Assembly (NCBI GenBank): GCA_002328585.1
Contig: DCUV01000042.1
Span: forward strand, 8,700 to 72,699
Direction of reading: 5' to 3'
Source of the DNA: Spirochaetia bacterium UBA2205
GTDB lineage: Bacteria; Spirochaetota; UBA4802; UB4802
DNA length: 64,000 nt
Part shown: piece after piece, positions 8,621 through 17,141 of the stretch
How the letters are laid out: each line of letters begins with the position of its first letter
Position numbering within the stretch: the first letter of the stretch is position 1
Position numbers and translations under genes: made by a program
Notes under the pieces: generated by a model
Database searches by the model: none
What the model was told of the DNA's origin: nothing
Seen by the model: only the letters and a program-made list of their open reading frames with translations

Positions 8621-8650
8621 GCTATACTATTATCAAGATAATAGTATAGC
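8621..8650. repeat. near-perfect palindrome in the mazG-glyA divergent region
   Basis: Two 14-base arms (8621-8634 and 8637-8650; arm GCTATACTATTATC) are exact reverse complements separated by AA. It lies about 78 bases upstream of mazG and 120 upstream of glyA. No adjacent T-run is right for a terminator, so a dimeric-protein operator or a cruciform is more likely. Confidence 0.7.
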
Positions 8651-8769
8651 ACACCAGAAAAAGAAAAATTTTTTTAGATTGACATCATTTTTTAATTGTG
8701 AACATACGCACTATGTGGCATACATGATTATGTAAATATAGATTACAATTCTATCAATGAGGTACATTC

Positions 8770-10032
8770 ATGGCATTGCATAAATTTTTAAAGGATGCTG
8801 ACCCTGAAGTATTTTCTATCTTACAAAAAGAAAACATGCGTCAGGAAAATTCTTTGATACTCATAGCATCAGAAAATTATACGTCACAAGCAGTACTGGA
8901 AGCATCATCCTGCACCATGACCAATAAATATGCTGAAGGATATCCCGGAAAGCGTTATTACAATGGCTGTCAGTTTGTAGATGAGATGGAACGTTTAGCT
9001 ATTGAACGAATAAAAAAAATTTTTAAAGCGGATGTTGCCAACGTACAACCACACAGCGGTACACAGGCAAATATGGCTGTGCTCATGGCATTGCTGGAGC
9101 CGGGCAATACCATAATGGGTATGAACCTTGCACATGGTGGGCACCTGTCGCATGGTTCGCCTGTTAATTTTTCAGGCATATACTTTAAAGTGGTTTCGTA
9201 TGGCGTTACAAAGGATACCCAGCTTATTGATTATGATGAGGCATATAGCGTTGCAAAAGAACATAAGCCAAAAATAATCATTGCTGGAGCATCGGCTTAT
9301 CCACGCATTATTGATTGGGACAAGTTTAGACAGATAGCTGATGAAGTAGGTGCAGTGCTATTAACTGATATTGCCCACATCGCAGGGCTTGTTGCCACGG
9401 GGCATCATCCATCGCCAGTACCTGTTGCAGACTTTGTTACCATGACAACACATAAAACCCTGCGAGGACCACGCGGTGGAATCATCCTGGCAAAGCAAAA
9501 GTATGAAGGCATGATGAACAAATATATCTTCCCTGGCATACAGGGAGGACCTTTAATGAATACTATCGCTGCAAAAGCCGTTGCATTTGGTGAAGCACTG
9601 CAGCCTTCGTTTAAGGATTATTCAGCAAAGGTTATTGCAAATGCACAGGCGCTGGCCCGGACATTGCTATCACGAGGTCTTCATCTGGTATCAGGAGGTA
9701 CGGATAACCATCTCATGCTGGTAGACCTCCATAACAAAAATTTGACAGGGAAGGATGTGGCAAACCGGCTGGATGAAGCGGGGATAACCTGTAATAAAAA
9801 TGGCGTGCCGTTTGATGATAAGTCCCCTATGATTACCAGTGGCATTAGGTTGGGTAGCCCGGCATTAACAACACGGGGGCTTAATGAAGATGATTTTAAG
9901 CACATTGGAAATCTCATTTGCGATATTATTGACAATATGAATGATTACAAAGTATTGCAGCGTGTACAAGCGCAGGTGCAGGAGTTATGCAAACACTATC
10001 CTACTGACTTTTTACGCCTTGAGCCACGCTAA
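8770..10032 (+). CDS. glyA: serine hydroxymethyltransferase
   Basis: 420 residues, full length. It interconverts serine and glycine, loading one-carbon units onto tetrahydrofolate, and depends on PLP. The internal-aldimine Lys is K229 in TMTTHKTLRGPRGG. Other family blocks are LIASENYTS, NKYAEGYPGKRYY, QPHSGTQAN, LTDIAHIAGLV and FPGIQGGP. A GAGGT ribosome site precedes the ATG. TTGACA at 8679-8684 may be the -35, but the -10 is poor. No glycine-riboswitch fold was recognised upstream. Confidence 0.97.
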   Translation: MALHKFLKDADPEVFSILQKENMRQENSLILIASENYTSQAVLEASSCTMTNKYAEGYPGKRYYNGCQFVDEMERLAIERIKKIFKADVANVQPHSGTQANMAVLMALLEPGNTIMGMNLAHGGHLSHGSPVNFSGIYFKVVSYGVTKDTQLIDYDEAYSVAKEHKPKIIIAGASAYPRIIDWDKFRQIADEVGAVLLTDIAHIAGLVATGHHPSPVPVADFVTMTTHKTLRGPRGGIILAKQKYEGMMNKYIFPGIQGGPLMNTIAAKAVAFGEALQPSFKDYSAKVIANAQALARTLLSRGLHLVSGGTDNHLMLVDLHNKNLTGKDVANRLDEAGITCNKNGVPFDDKSPMITSGIRLGSPALTTRGLNEDDFKHIGNLICDIIDNMNDYKVLQRVQAQVQELCKHYPTDFLRLEPR

Positions 10033-10101
10033 ATATAGTTCTTGACTATAATAAGAACACTGTGTATTACACCAGTATGTAAAGTAATCAGGAGGAACGT
10101 T

Positions 10102-11091
10102 ATGAAAAGATTAATTGGCGTTATTATGATATGTTTGATAGCTGTTGTGGGATGTAAAAAAGAAAAGAAATATACTGTTGCGCGGGAAGGTCTGGTAAAT
10201 TTAATTTCAGGCGATGTTGTTCTGGTGGTGAATGGTGCTGAGAGCAAAGCCAGAATAGGTGATGCTATTAAAGAAGGGATGACCATTAAAACTGTTGGTC
10301 CAAAGTCAATTGCCGAGATATATTTTGGCGAAAATGCAGTGAAGATTTTAGGTGACACGGTTATCAAGATTGAAAAATTGATTACCGATATTAGCGCAAA
10401 TACCGAAGAATCATCGTTTATAGTTGAAAAAGGGCGGATGTTCTCACGGGTAACTAAAAAATTATCCAAGGGTGATAGTTATCAGGTAAAAACACCAACG
10501 GCGATAGCAGCTGTGCGGGGTACAGATTTTCTGGTAACACAGGAAGAAGATAAGAGTAATGTAGCATGTCTGGATGGACTACTTGAAGTATTAAACCAGA
10601 GCTTAGCTACAGGACAACCGGTAGCACTTGAGGAAAAAGAGGAGGTTGACATTGTACCTGGTCAGGATATGGTGAAAAAACAAATATCCGAGGATAAGCT
10701 CAGGATGCTGAACATACTGCTGGAGATACAGGCGATGCGTGAGGATATCCGTAAGAAGTATGAACAGCAAAAAGAAGAAATATTAAAATATGTGGAAGAA
10801 CAGAAGGAAGCCAATAAAACAATGCTGGAAGAGCAGCGTGAAAAGGATAAAGCGCTTGTTGAGGAACAGAAAGCACGTGACAAAGCTATGATTGAAGGCA
10901 TAAAAGGTGAGATTAAAGATGAATCAGGGAAGGCAGCACAGCAGTCATTGGATGCAGCAAAGAGTCAGATGCAGGATGCAAAGGCTGTTGACAAGGATCA
11001 GGCTATCTCTGAAGCTAAAGATCAGATGAGTGCAATGAAGCCAAAGATTGAAAAGCAAAAGATTGATTTGAATCAGTTTAAGACTCAGTAA
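10102..11091 (+). CDS. FecR-domain lipoprotein with a coiled-coil tail
   Basis: 329 residues from the ATG at 10102, chosen because GGAGG at 10091-10095 precedes it; the longer frame from 10042 would add a non-signal leader. The signal peptide ends AVVGC, with the lipidated Cys at 18. Residues 25-175 are a FecR-type beta domain (LINLISGDV-like start as LVNLISGDV, then TPTAIAAVRGTDFLV). Residues 205-329 are a long charged coiled coil with repeats of EEQ and DKA. Lipidated FecR-plus-coiled-coil proteins are common in spirochaetes, where they are thought to be structural envelope proteins and not ferric-citrate anti-sigma factors. No sigma factor gene is adjacent. Confidence 0.85.
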   Translation: MKRLIGVIMICLIAVVGCKKEKKYTVAREGLVNLISGDVVLVVNGAESKARIGDAIKEGMTIKTVGPKSIAEIYFGENAVKILGDTVIKIEKLITDISANTEESSFIVEKGRMFSRVTKKLSKGDSYQVKTPTAIAAVRGTDFLVTQEEDKSNVACLDGLLEVLNQSLATGQPVALEEKEEVDIVPGQDMVKKQISEDKLRMLNILLEIQAMREDIRKKYEQQKEEILKYVEEQKEANKTMLEEQREKDKALVEEQKARDKAMIEGIKGEIKDESGKAAQQSLDAAKSQMQDAKAVDKDQAISEAKDQMSAMKPKIEKQKIDLNQFKTQ

Positions 11092-11114
11092 CAGAAAAAA
11101 AAGTGAATTGCTAT

Positions 11115-11151
11115 AAGGGGCTGTTGAAGGGATATATATAAACAGCCCCTT
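11115..11151 (+). terminator. hairpin, probable terminator of the FecR gene
   Basis: Perfect 11-base stem AAGGGGCTGTT (11115-11125) with 11141-11151 and a 15-base loop. The T-run after it is weak (TGTGTTTC), so termination may be inefficient. Confidence 0.55.
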
Positions 11152-11328
11152 GTGTTTCAGAAATTTTTTCATTTACATATTCATTTTTGGGGGTGTTCAC
11201 GACGACAAACTTGTGGCAACCCATAATAAATGAAACTTATACAAACCGGAAACAATACCCCCTCGCCTTGCGAAAGAGAGGGTAAGGGGTGAGGTTAATA
11301 ATCATATTTTTGGGGGTGTTTTTACGTT

Positions 11329-12114
11329 ATGATACAATTAGCGTTCATAGGTACGGGAACCTGTAATGCAACACGCCGTAAGCCTCAGTCGCTGGTGTTT
11401 TCTATAAACGGTGAACTGATATGTGTTGATTTTGGCGGAGGAGCTTACCATGCCATAGCTTCATTAAATAATCTGGATTTTAACTATGGCAATATATCAA
11501 CCGTTATATTGACCCATTACCATGTTGATCATATATCGGGTTTGCCCGATTTACTATGGGGTGAGATGTGGGACTATACCGGACACCGTACAGAACCGTT
11601 AACGTTTGTAGGACCGAAAGGATTGAAAAATTTCTATGAAGACAGGCTGCTACCATTTATGGGTGATTATCCATTACCGTTTAAAGTAGAGCTTGTTGAA
11701 TTGCATGATGGCGATATTTATGAAGGCAATGGTTTTAAGCTCCAATCAAATACTCTTGCCCATGGGGATTTTTCATCAGGCTACCTTTTTGATTTTGGAT
11801 TAAAAAAAATAGCAATAACAGGCGATACAGGATACTGTGATGCATTACAGCGATTACTTTCCGTTGCTGATATAGCAGTCATTGAATGGGGAATAGCATC
11901 TGAGGATACCTATCCTCTCCATGTATCTTCAAAAGATATCATATCCTTACTCAATGCAGATATATGGCCAGAGCAGATGTATGCTGTGCATGTATACCCA
12001 TTGCCAGATATTGATTTTGAAACACAGTTACAAACAATGAGCGCTATAGTTACTTCACATAATAAATCCATTGAATTTCCCTCCGATGGCGATATAATAA
12101 CAATTATTCCATAA
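11329..12114 (+). CDS. metallo-beta-lactamase fold hydrolase, RNase Z-like group
   Basis: 261 residues. The zinc motif HYHVDH occupies residues 63-68, preceded by the strand LIC VDFGGGAYHA (Asp ligand region). TLAHGDFSS, AITGDTGYCD and a late AVHVYP carry the remaining ligands expected of the fold. The arrangement resembles the RNase Z / arylsulfatase-like group, but the exosite needed for tRNA 3' processing was not recognised, so tRNase activity should not be assumed. The upstream gap (11152-11328) has a repeat-like GC-richer stretch and no clear ribosome site. Confidence 0.8.
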   Translation: MIQLAFIGTGTCNATRRKPQSLVFSINGELICVDFGGGAYHAIASLNNLDFNYGNISTVILTHYHVDHISGLPDLLWGEMWDYTGHRTEPLTFVGPKGLKNFYEDRLLPFMGDYPLPFKVELVELHDGDIYEGNGFKLQSNTLAHGDFSSGYLFDFGLKKIAITGDTGYCDALQRLLSVADIAVIEWGIASEDTYPLHVSSKDIISLLNADIWPEQMYAVHVYPLPDIDFETQLQTMSAIVTSHNKSIEFPSDGDIITIIP

Positions 12115-12222
12115 GCTATTGCAATGATTCTGTGATAGTGCACATGCTTAATCATGATGTTAGGTAAGCTGTATATAGTACTTTATTATTACGATTAATT
12201 TTAAATTGAGAAAAGCACAGTT

Positions 12223-13416
12223 ATGAAAGCTATAAAAGCAGACTATTGTATTATTGGTGCAGGTGTTGTTGGATTGGCAATAGCACGAGAGCTATCGCTA
12301 CGCACTAAAAAAACAATAGTAGTATGCGAAAAGGAGGAACAGGCTGGTTTACACGCATCAGGAAGAAATAGTGGTGTGCTGCATGCTGGTATTTACTACA
12401 CACAGGGGAGTTTAAAAGCCAATACATGTATTGAAGGCAACAGGCTTATGAAAGAGTTCTGCGCTGAAAAAGGGGTAGCAGTTAAAGAATCAGGAAAAGT
12501 GATAGTTGCAAAAAACCAGCATGAGGTTCCAATCCTTTATGAGCTTGAGCAGAGAGCAAAAAATAATGGCGTGACAGTAGAGTTAATTAATGAAAAAAAA
12601 TTGGAGCAGGTTGAACCGTGTGCCAGAACTAACACGCTTGCGCTGTTTTCACCACATACAGCAGTGGTTGATCCCAAAGTGGTTATGCGGGCATTGTACC
12701 ATGACTGCATTCAACGGGGAATAACCGTATTGCTATCAACGCCATTCAACCAATTTGACAGTGATACCAGCATTAAAGCAGGTGACTATACCATTACATT
12801 TGATAAACTTATTAATTGTGCAGGAGCACACAGCGATACCATTGCACATACGAAAGCCCTTGCAAAGCATCTTGCGCTTATTCCCTTTAAGGGCATTTAC
12901 ACCAGGCTGCAACCAGATAGCAAGCTTGCAATCAATGGAAATATCTATCCGGTCCCTGATGTACGCAACCCATTTTTAGGTGTACATTTTACCCGAGATC
13001 CATACAACAATGTGTACATAGGTCCAACGGCAATGCCTGTTTTTGGCAGGGAACACTACGGGGCGCTGCAGGGTTTAGGTTTGGAAAGCATTGATATCCT
13101 CTTCAAAGATGCGCTGCTTTTCATTGCAAATAAAAGTTTCCGCAGCGTTGCCCTGGACGAGCCAAAAAAATATATCCCGTATTACTTTTATAAGGACGCA
13201 AAAGAATTGGTGAAGGGACTGTCGTACCATGATATTGAGCCAGCAGCAAAAATTGGGATACGTCCTCAGCTTGTTGACTGGACAAAGAAAGAGCTCGTCA
13301 TGGACTTTTGCATTTATAGGGATGCTTCTACCGTCCATGTACTCAATGCAATCTCCCCGGCTTTTACCAGTTCGCTTTATTTTGCAAAAATTATTGTTGA
13401 TAGTTATTGTATATAA
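12223..13416 (+). CDS. lhgO: FAD-dependent oxidase, L-2-hydroxyglutarate oxidase (LhgO) type
   Basis: 397 residues, the size of E. coli LhgO. The FAD-binding loop is IIGAGVVGLAIA at residues 10-21, followed by the acidic end of beta-2 (VVCEKEEQAG). The segment HASGRNSGVLHAGIYY is the LhgO/L2HGDH hallmark, where His contacts the flavin or substrate. Further family blocks are NCAGAHSD, GIYTRL-like FKGIYTRL, VYIGPTA and GIRPQL near the end. It should remove L-2-hydroxyglutarate, passing electrons to quinone or oxygen. A general DAO-family dehydrogenase is the main alternative. No Shine-Dalgarno sequence stands out before the ATG. Confidence 0.85.
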   Translation: MKAIKADYCIIGAGVVGLAIARELSLRTKKTIVVCEKEEQAGLHASGRNSGVLHAGIYYTQGSLKANTCIEGNRLMKEFCAEKGVAVKESGKVIVAKNQHEVPILYELEQRAKNNGVTVELINEKKLEQVEPCARTNTLALFSPHTAVVDPKVVMRALYHDCIQRGITVLLSTPFNQFDSDTSIKAGDYTITFDKLINCAGAHSDTIAHTKALAKHLALIPFKGIYTRLQPDSKLAINGNIYPVPDVRNPFLGVHFTRDPYNNVYIGPTAMPVFGREHYGALQGLGLESIDILFKDALLFIANKSFRSVALDEPKKYIPYYFYKDAKELVKGLSYHDIEPAAKIGIRPQLVDWTKKELVMDFCIYRDASTVHVLNAISPAFTSSLYFAKIIVDSYCI

Positions 13417-13436
13417 TACAATTAATGCTTTTTTAT

Positions 13437-13457
13437 GGGCGATAGTTACTGTACATG
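13437..13457 (+). repeat. iterated motif, full-length copy
   Basis: Contains GGCGATAGTTACTGT followed by ACATG. It matches the copy at 36965-36985 at 20 of 21 positions and lies between lhgO and the UDP-glucose dehydrogenase gene. A degenerate relative, TGATAGTTATTGT, lies 40 bases upstream at the end of lhgO. Confidence 0.7.
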
Positions 13458-13513
13458 TATTTATATTATAAATTGAATGTATAAAATTACATAATCATTA
13501 TAAGGAGTTTTAC

Positions 13514-14848
13514 ATGAAGATAAGTGTTATAGGAACAGGTTATGTCGGATTGGTAACGGGAACATGCTTTGCTGCGATGGGGAACACTGTTATATGTGTG
13601 GACAGCGATAATGAAAAAATTGAAAAACTTAAAAAAGGGATAGTCCCTATTTATGAACCAGGATTGGATGAACTTGTTGTTGAAAATTTCAAAAAAGGAA
13701 ATCTTCAGTTTACAACTGACATAAAAGAAGCGCTGGATAAAACCACTATACTGTTTATAGCTGTTGGTACTCCAATGGGGGAGGATGGTAGTGCTGATTT
13801 GCGGTATGTACTGGACGTTGCAAAATCCATAGGTATGCTGATGACCCATAGTATGATTGTTGTGGATAAATCAACGGTGCCTGTTGGAACTGCTGAAAAG
13901 GTAAAAGCAACCATCCATGACGAGTTAAAAAAACGTGGTATTACGCTCAAAGTGGCTGTTGTCAGCAACCCGGAATTTTTAAAGGAAGGTGCTGCCGTTG
14001 AAGATTTTATGCGTCCCGACAGGGTCATCATTGGTACGGATGACGAAGAGGCACTGGCAGTAATGAAAGAATTATATGCACCGTTTACCCATAGTCATGA
14101 ACGGTTTATAGCCATGGATATCCGCAGCGCAGAAATGACAAAATATACAGCCAATGCCATGCTTGCAACCAAAATAAGCTTTATGAATGAGATAGCAAAC
14201 ATTTGCGAAAGGGTTGGCGCAGATGTCAATATGGTACGTATTGGTATTGGCAGCGATCATAGGATTGGCTATAGCTTCATCTATCCGGGTGTTGGTTATG
14301 GAGGCTCATGTTTTCCAAAAGATGTTCAGGCACTTATAAAAACAGCAAAAGATTACGGGTATGAACCAAAAGTTATTACTGCGGTTGAAGAAGTTAACAA
14401 TAAGCAGAAGCTGGTACTGGTGGATAAGGTTGTACAACGCTTTGGTGAGGATTTAACCGGGAAAATTTTTGCACTATGGGGTCTGGCGTTTAAACCTGAA
14501 ACCGATGATATGCGTGAAGCAGCAAGCATCACCATTATCAAAGAACTGGTAAAAAGGAATGGGTATGTCAAAGTGTATGATCCCAGAGCAACAGAACAGG
14601 CAAAGCAATGTTATTTGCATGATATAAAAAATATAGAATATGAAACGAGCAAGTATGATGCATTGAATGATGCTGAAGCATTATTGCTGGTAACCGAATG
14701 GAAAGATTTCAGAAGTCCTGACTTTGATGAAATGAAAAAAAGATTAAAAAATCCTGTAATATTTGATGGTAGAAATCAATATAACATAAAAAAATTAAAA
14801 AAAGATGGATTTGAGATATATCAGATTGGTGTAGGCAATGTCAGATAA
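13514..14848 (+). CDS. ugd: UDP-glucose 6-dehydrogenase
   Basis: 444 residues. It oxidises UDP-glucose to UDP-glucuronate in two NAD-dependent steps. The Rossmann loop GTGYVGLVT is at residues 7-15. FIAVGTP, KSTVPVGT, SNPEFLKEG and the catalytic Cys266 in GYGGSCFPKD follow in order. The C-terminal domain has LAFKPETDDMREA and the closing FDGRN. AAGGAG lies just before the ATG. It overlaps the next gene by 11 bases, so the two sugar-nucleotide enzymes are translationally coupled. Confidence 0.95.
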   Translation: MKISVIGTGYVGLVTGTCFAAMGNTVICVDSDNEKIEKLKKGIVPIYEPGLDELVVENFKKGNLQFTTDIKEALDKTTILFIAVGTPMGEDGSADLRYVLDVAKSIGMLMTHSMIVVDKSTVPVGTAEKVKATIHDELKKRGITLKVAVVSNPEFLKEGAAVEDFMRPDRVIIGTDDEEALAVMKELYAPFTHSHERFIAMDIRSAEMTKYTANAMLATKISFMNEIANICERVGADVNMVRIGIGSDHRIGYSFIYPGVGYGGSCFPKDVQALIKTAKDYGYEPKVITAVEEVNNKQKLVLVDKVVQRFGEDLTGKIFALWGLAFKPETDDMREAASITIIKELVKRNGYVKVYDPRATEQAKQCYLHDIKNIEYETSKYDALNDAEALLLVTEWKDFRSPDFDEMKKRLKNPVIFDGRNQYNIKKLKKDGFEIYQIGVGNVR

Positions 14849-15803
14849 AACAAAATTTTTAATAACTGGCAGTTCAGGATTTATTGGCAAACACTTTATA
14901 CAATTTTTAGACAATAGCACTACCAACGCCGAGGTAATTGGTGTTGATATTGTTCCCTCATCATTGACTGATACCAAATCTATAGTTTTACATGAGGAAA
15001 TGTGTACTATTAACGACAGTAATGCCGTGCAATTGTTGTTACAAAAACATAAACCTGACTATATCGTCCATTTTGCCTCACAGAGCAGTGTGGCAAAAAG
15101 CTGGGATGATATTTCCACAACATTTTATAACAATGTGAATTCATTTATAACATTAGCCGAGAGTGTACGGCAATATTGCTCTGACGCAAGGATGCTTGTC
15201 ATAGGTTCTTCTGAAGAATATGGCAATGTTGCACCTGATAATATACCTATAAAAGAAACCTGCCCATTACATCCACAAAATCCGTATGCAATAGCGCGGG
15301 TTGCCCAGGAGATGCTTGCAAAGATGTATGTGCAAAGTTTTGGACTTGATATCGTCATGACCCGTTCGTTTAATCATATAGGTCCGGGTCAGAGTGAAGC
15401 ATTTGCCATACCATCATTTGTAAAGCAGATAGTAACAGCAAAAAATAATAATACGTCATGCACACTAAAAACAGGCAACATAGATGTTGTTCGTGATTTT
15501 GTTGATGTTCGGGATGCAGTCAAGGCATACTATCTATTGCTGAAGCAGGGTAAAAACGGTGACGTATATAATATTTGCAGCGGGAACGGTTATTCATTGC
15601 GTGCTATCATCACCATGTTATCTGAAATAACTAAAGTGCATGTTGTCATAGAGCATGATCAAAGTAAAATGCGCCCTACAGAAGTACAAACCATTATTGG
15701 CTCGTATCAAAAAATAAACAAATTAACAGGGTGGAGCCCAACTATAAACATCCATCAGTCACTGGAAGATATTGTTAAGGGTCAGAGCCTTGCATTAATG
15801 TAA
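14838..15803 (+). CDS. NAD-dependent sugar epimerase/reductase (extended SDR, RMD-like) with an altered catalytic motif
   Basis: 321 residues. The cofactor loop is GSSGFIG at 11-17, and HFASQSSVAKSW and GSSEEYGN precede the active site. TRSFNHIGPGQ strongly resembles GDP-4-dehydro-6-deoxymannose reductases, though dTDP- or UDP-sugar epimerases are possible. The catalytic YxxxK motif reads Y150-A-I-A-R154: Arg stands where Lys is expected, confirmed from the codon CGG at 15297-15299. Coupling to ugd suggests that it acts on UDP-glucuronate or a related product, perhaps for surface polysaccharide. The Arg may still orient the cofactor ribose, or activity may be reduced. Confidence 0.82.
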   Translation: MSDKTKFLITGSSGFIGKHFIQFLDNSTTNAEVIGVDIVPSSLTDTKSIVLHEEMCTINDSNAVQLLLQKHKPDYIVHFASQSSVAKSWDDISTTFYNNVNSFITLAESVRQYCSDARMLVIGSSEEYGNVAPDNIPIKETCPLHPQNPYAIARVAQEMLAKMYVQSFGLDIVMTRSFNHIGPGQSEAFAIPSFVKQIVTAKNNNTSCTLKTGNIDVVRDFVDVRDAVKAYYLLLKQGKNGDVYNICSGNGYSLRAIITMLSEITKVHVVIEHDQSKMRPTEVQTIIGSYQKINKLTGWSPTINIHQSLEDIVKGQSLALM

Positions 15804-15807
15804 TAAT

Positions 15808-16272
15808 TTAAAAAAAGTATCGTGCGCCTAAACCGCCGCGGATGCCAAAATCAACGTCTGGTGCAATCCTGAGCGCTGGTACTAACTCAAAGAATATCCG
15901 TATTGGCACTTCAGTAAAGGCGTACTCAAGCCCTAACGGTGTGCGAATTTCAACCCTGTTTTCGTCTTCATGATCGTTCCTGCCATCTTTTTCATAGTCA
16001 TGGAATCCGACACCGGCACCAATATAGAAAGCTAAATTTTTTACAGGGAAGATATTGGAAAAGTGACGCAGATAATCAGCATACATGTACAAATCATCTG
16101 AAGATTCTCCTATGCCAATATCGATAGCATCATTCTGGAGCATAAAAATTTTTGCTGTTAGTCCAGAGGGGCTGCCAAGTATGAATCCTGCACCAATCGT
16201 ATTAGCAGCAAAACCATGGTGTGATGCAAAAATAACCGTTGCTAGTATGGAAAAAAATACTAATCGCTTCAT
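15808..16272 (-). CDS. small outer-membrane beta-barrel-like protein
   Basis: 154 residues with a cleavable signal peptide (likely cut after HGFA at about residue 22). The mature part alternates hydrophobic and polar residues, is rich in Gly and aromatics, and ends with Phe (GARYFF), as beta-barrel outer-membrane proteins do. Segments such as FYIGAGVGFHDY and YAFTEVPIRIFFELVPALRI look like successive strands. No enzyme motif. It is convergent with the epimerase gene, only four bases away. GGGAGG lies before its ATG. It resembles small spirochaete outer-membrane proteins of the DUF3996 kind, but that match is by style only. Confidence 0.7.
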   Translation of the reverse strand: MKRLVFFSILATVIFASHHGFAANTIGAGFILGSPSGLTAKIFMLQNDAIDIGIGESSDDLYMYADYLRHFSNIFPVKNLAFYIGAGVGFHDYEKDGRNDHEDENRVEIRTPLGLEYAFTEVPIRIFFELVPALRIAPDVDFGIRGGLGARYFF

Positions 16273-16694
16273 AGTAGCCTCCCGTTAGTATAGTAAACCA
16301 TTGATAAACCGTTTGTGGCATAGCATTGTTTACTGTGAATACATAATTTTAACTATAAAATTACAAAAAATACCCTGTATTGACAACTATATCATCTCAT
16401 AATTATTATTTATTACTGTACACTGTTCATGAAAGGCATCTTCAACAATCAGATTTTTCATTGTTGAATAATAATACACTATTGTGCAATGCTTGTAATT
16501 ATGGGTAAATTTTATAACAACAATTATTAAAAGGTTTTTTATTCCAACCTATTTTACTGTTATTGAATAACTATCGTGTCAACGTTATGAGGATTATATA
16601 CCAGTGTAAAGAAAAATTTTTAACTACTTTTGTTTGCGGTAGTATACTATTAATAGGGTAATTATTATTTCTATTTTATTACATAGGTGATGAT
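16273..16694. other. 422-base AT-rich divergent intergenic region
   Basis: No gene seen. It holds TTGACA at 16380-16385 with TTATTA after 17 bases, a perfect 9-base inverted repeat TTCAACAAT/ATTGTTGAA (16441-16449 with 16460-16468), and an iterated-motif copy AACTATCG at 16569-16576. The region probably carries promoters for both flanking genes. Confidence 0.5.
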
Positions 16695-17141
16695 ATGCGA
16701 TTGCGACAAAAAATATTGAAGATTTTAATCAATTTTTACCCTCCATTTTTAGGAGCGGGAATACGCATCAAATTAGATAAGAAAAATAAAAAGGTTTATG
16801 TATCCATGAAATTAACCTGGTATAACCGTAATTATGTTGGTACGCAGTTTGGCGGCTCCATCTATGCCATGTGTGATCCCTTTTACATGTTTTTGCTCAT
16901 GGAAATGTTAGGGAGCAACTATATTGTGTGGGATAAAAAAGCAACAATAGATTTTATTAAGCCCGGGAAAAGTACACTGCATGCTGAATTTTTTATAGAT
17001 GACCAAACAGTTGAAGCTATTAAAACAGAGGTGGAACAAAAAGGGAAAGCATTGCCTCAATTCACTGTTGCAGTAAAAGATGCAGATGGCGAGATTATTG
17101 CCCGGGTGGATAAGCATATTTATGTGAAGAAGAAAAAATAA
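16695..17141 (+). CDS. DUF4442-type hotdog-fold protein, probable acyl-CoA thioesterase
   Basis: 148 residues. The MKLTWYNRNYVGTQFGGSIYAMCDPFYMFLLM block is characteristic of the DUF4442/YiiD-C group, whose Asn/Gly-rich hot-dog helix resembles PaaI thioesterases. The later IDFIKPGKSTLHAEF and IIARVDKHIYV strands complete the fold. Substrate unknown. Its stop codon shares one base with the start of the Sua5 gene (TAATG), so the two are co-translated. AGGTGATG precedes the ATG. Confidence 0.75.
   Translation: MRLRQKILKILINFYPPFLGAGIRIKLDKKNKKVYVSMKLTWYNRNYVGTQFGGSIYAMCDPFYMFLLMEMLGSNYIVWDKKATIDFIKPGKSTLHAEFFIDDQTVEAIKTEVEQKGKALPQFTVAVKDADGEIIARVDKHIYVKKKK

Noticed and set aside
8544..8769. Glycine riboswitch before glyA
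   Set aside because: No pair of glycine-aptamer cores seen. The visible structure is a simple palindrome.
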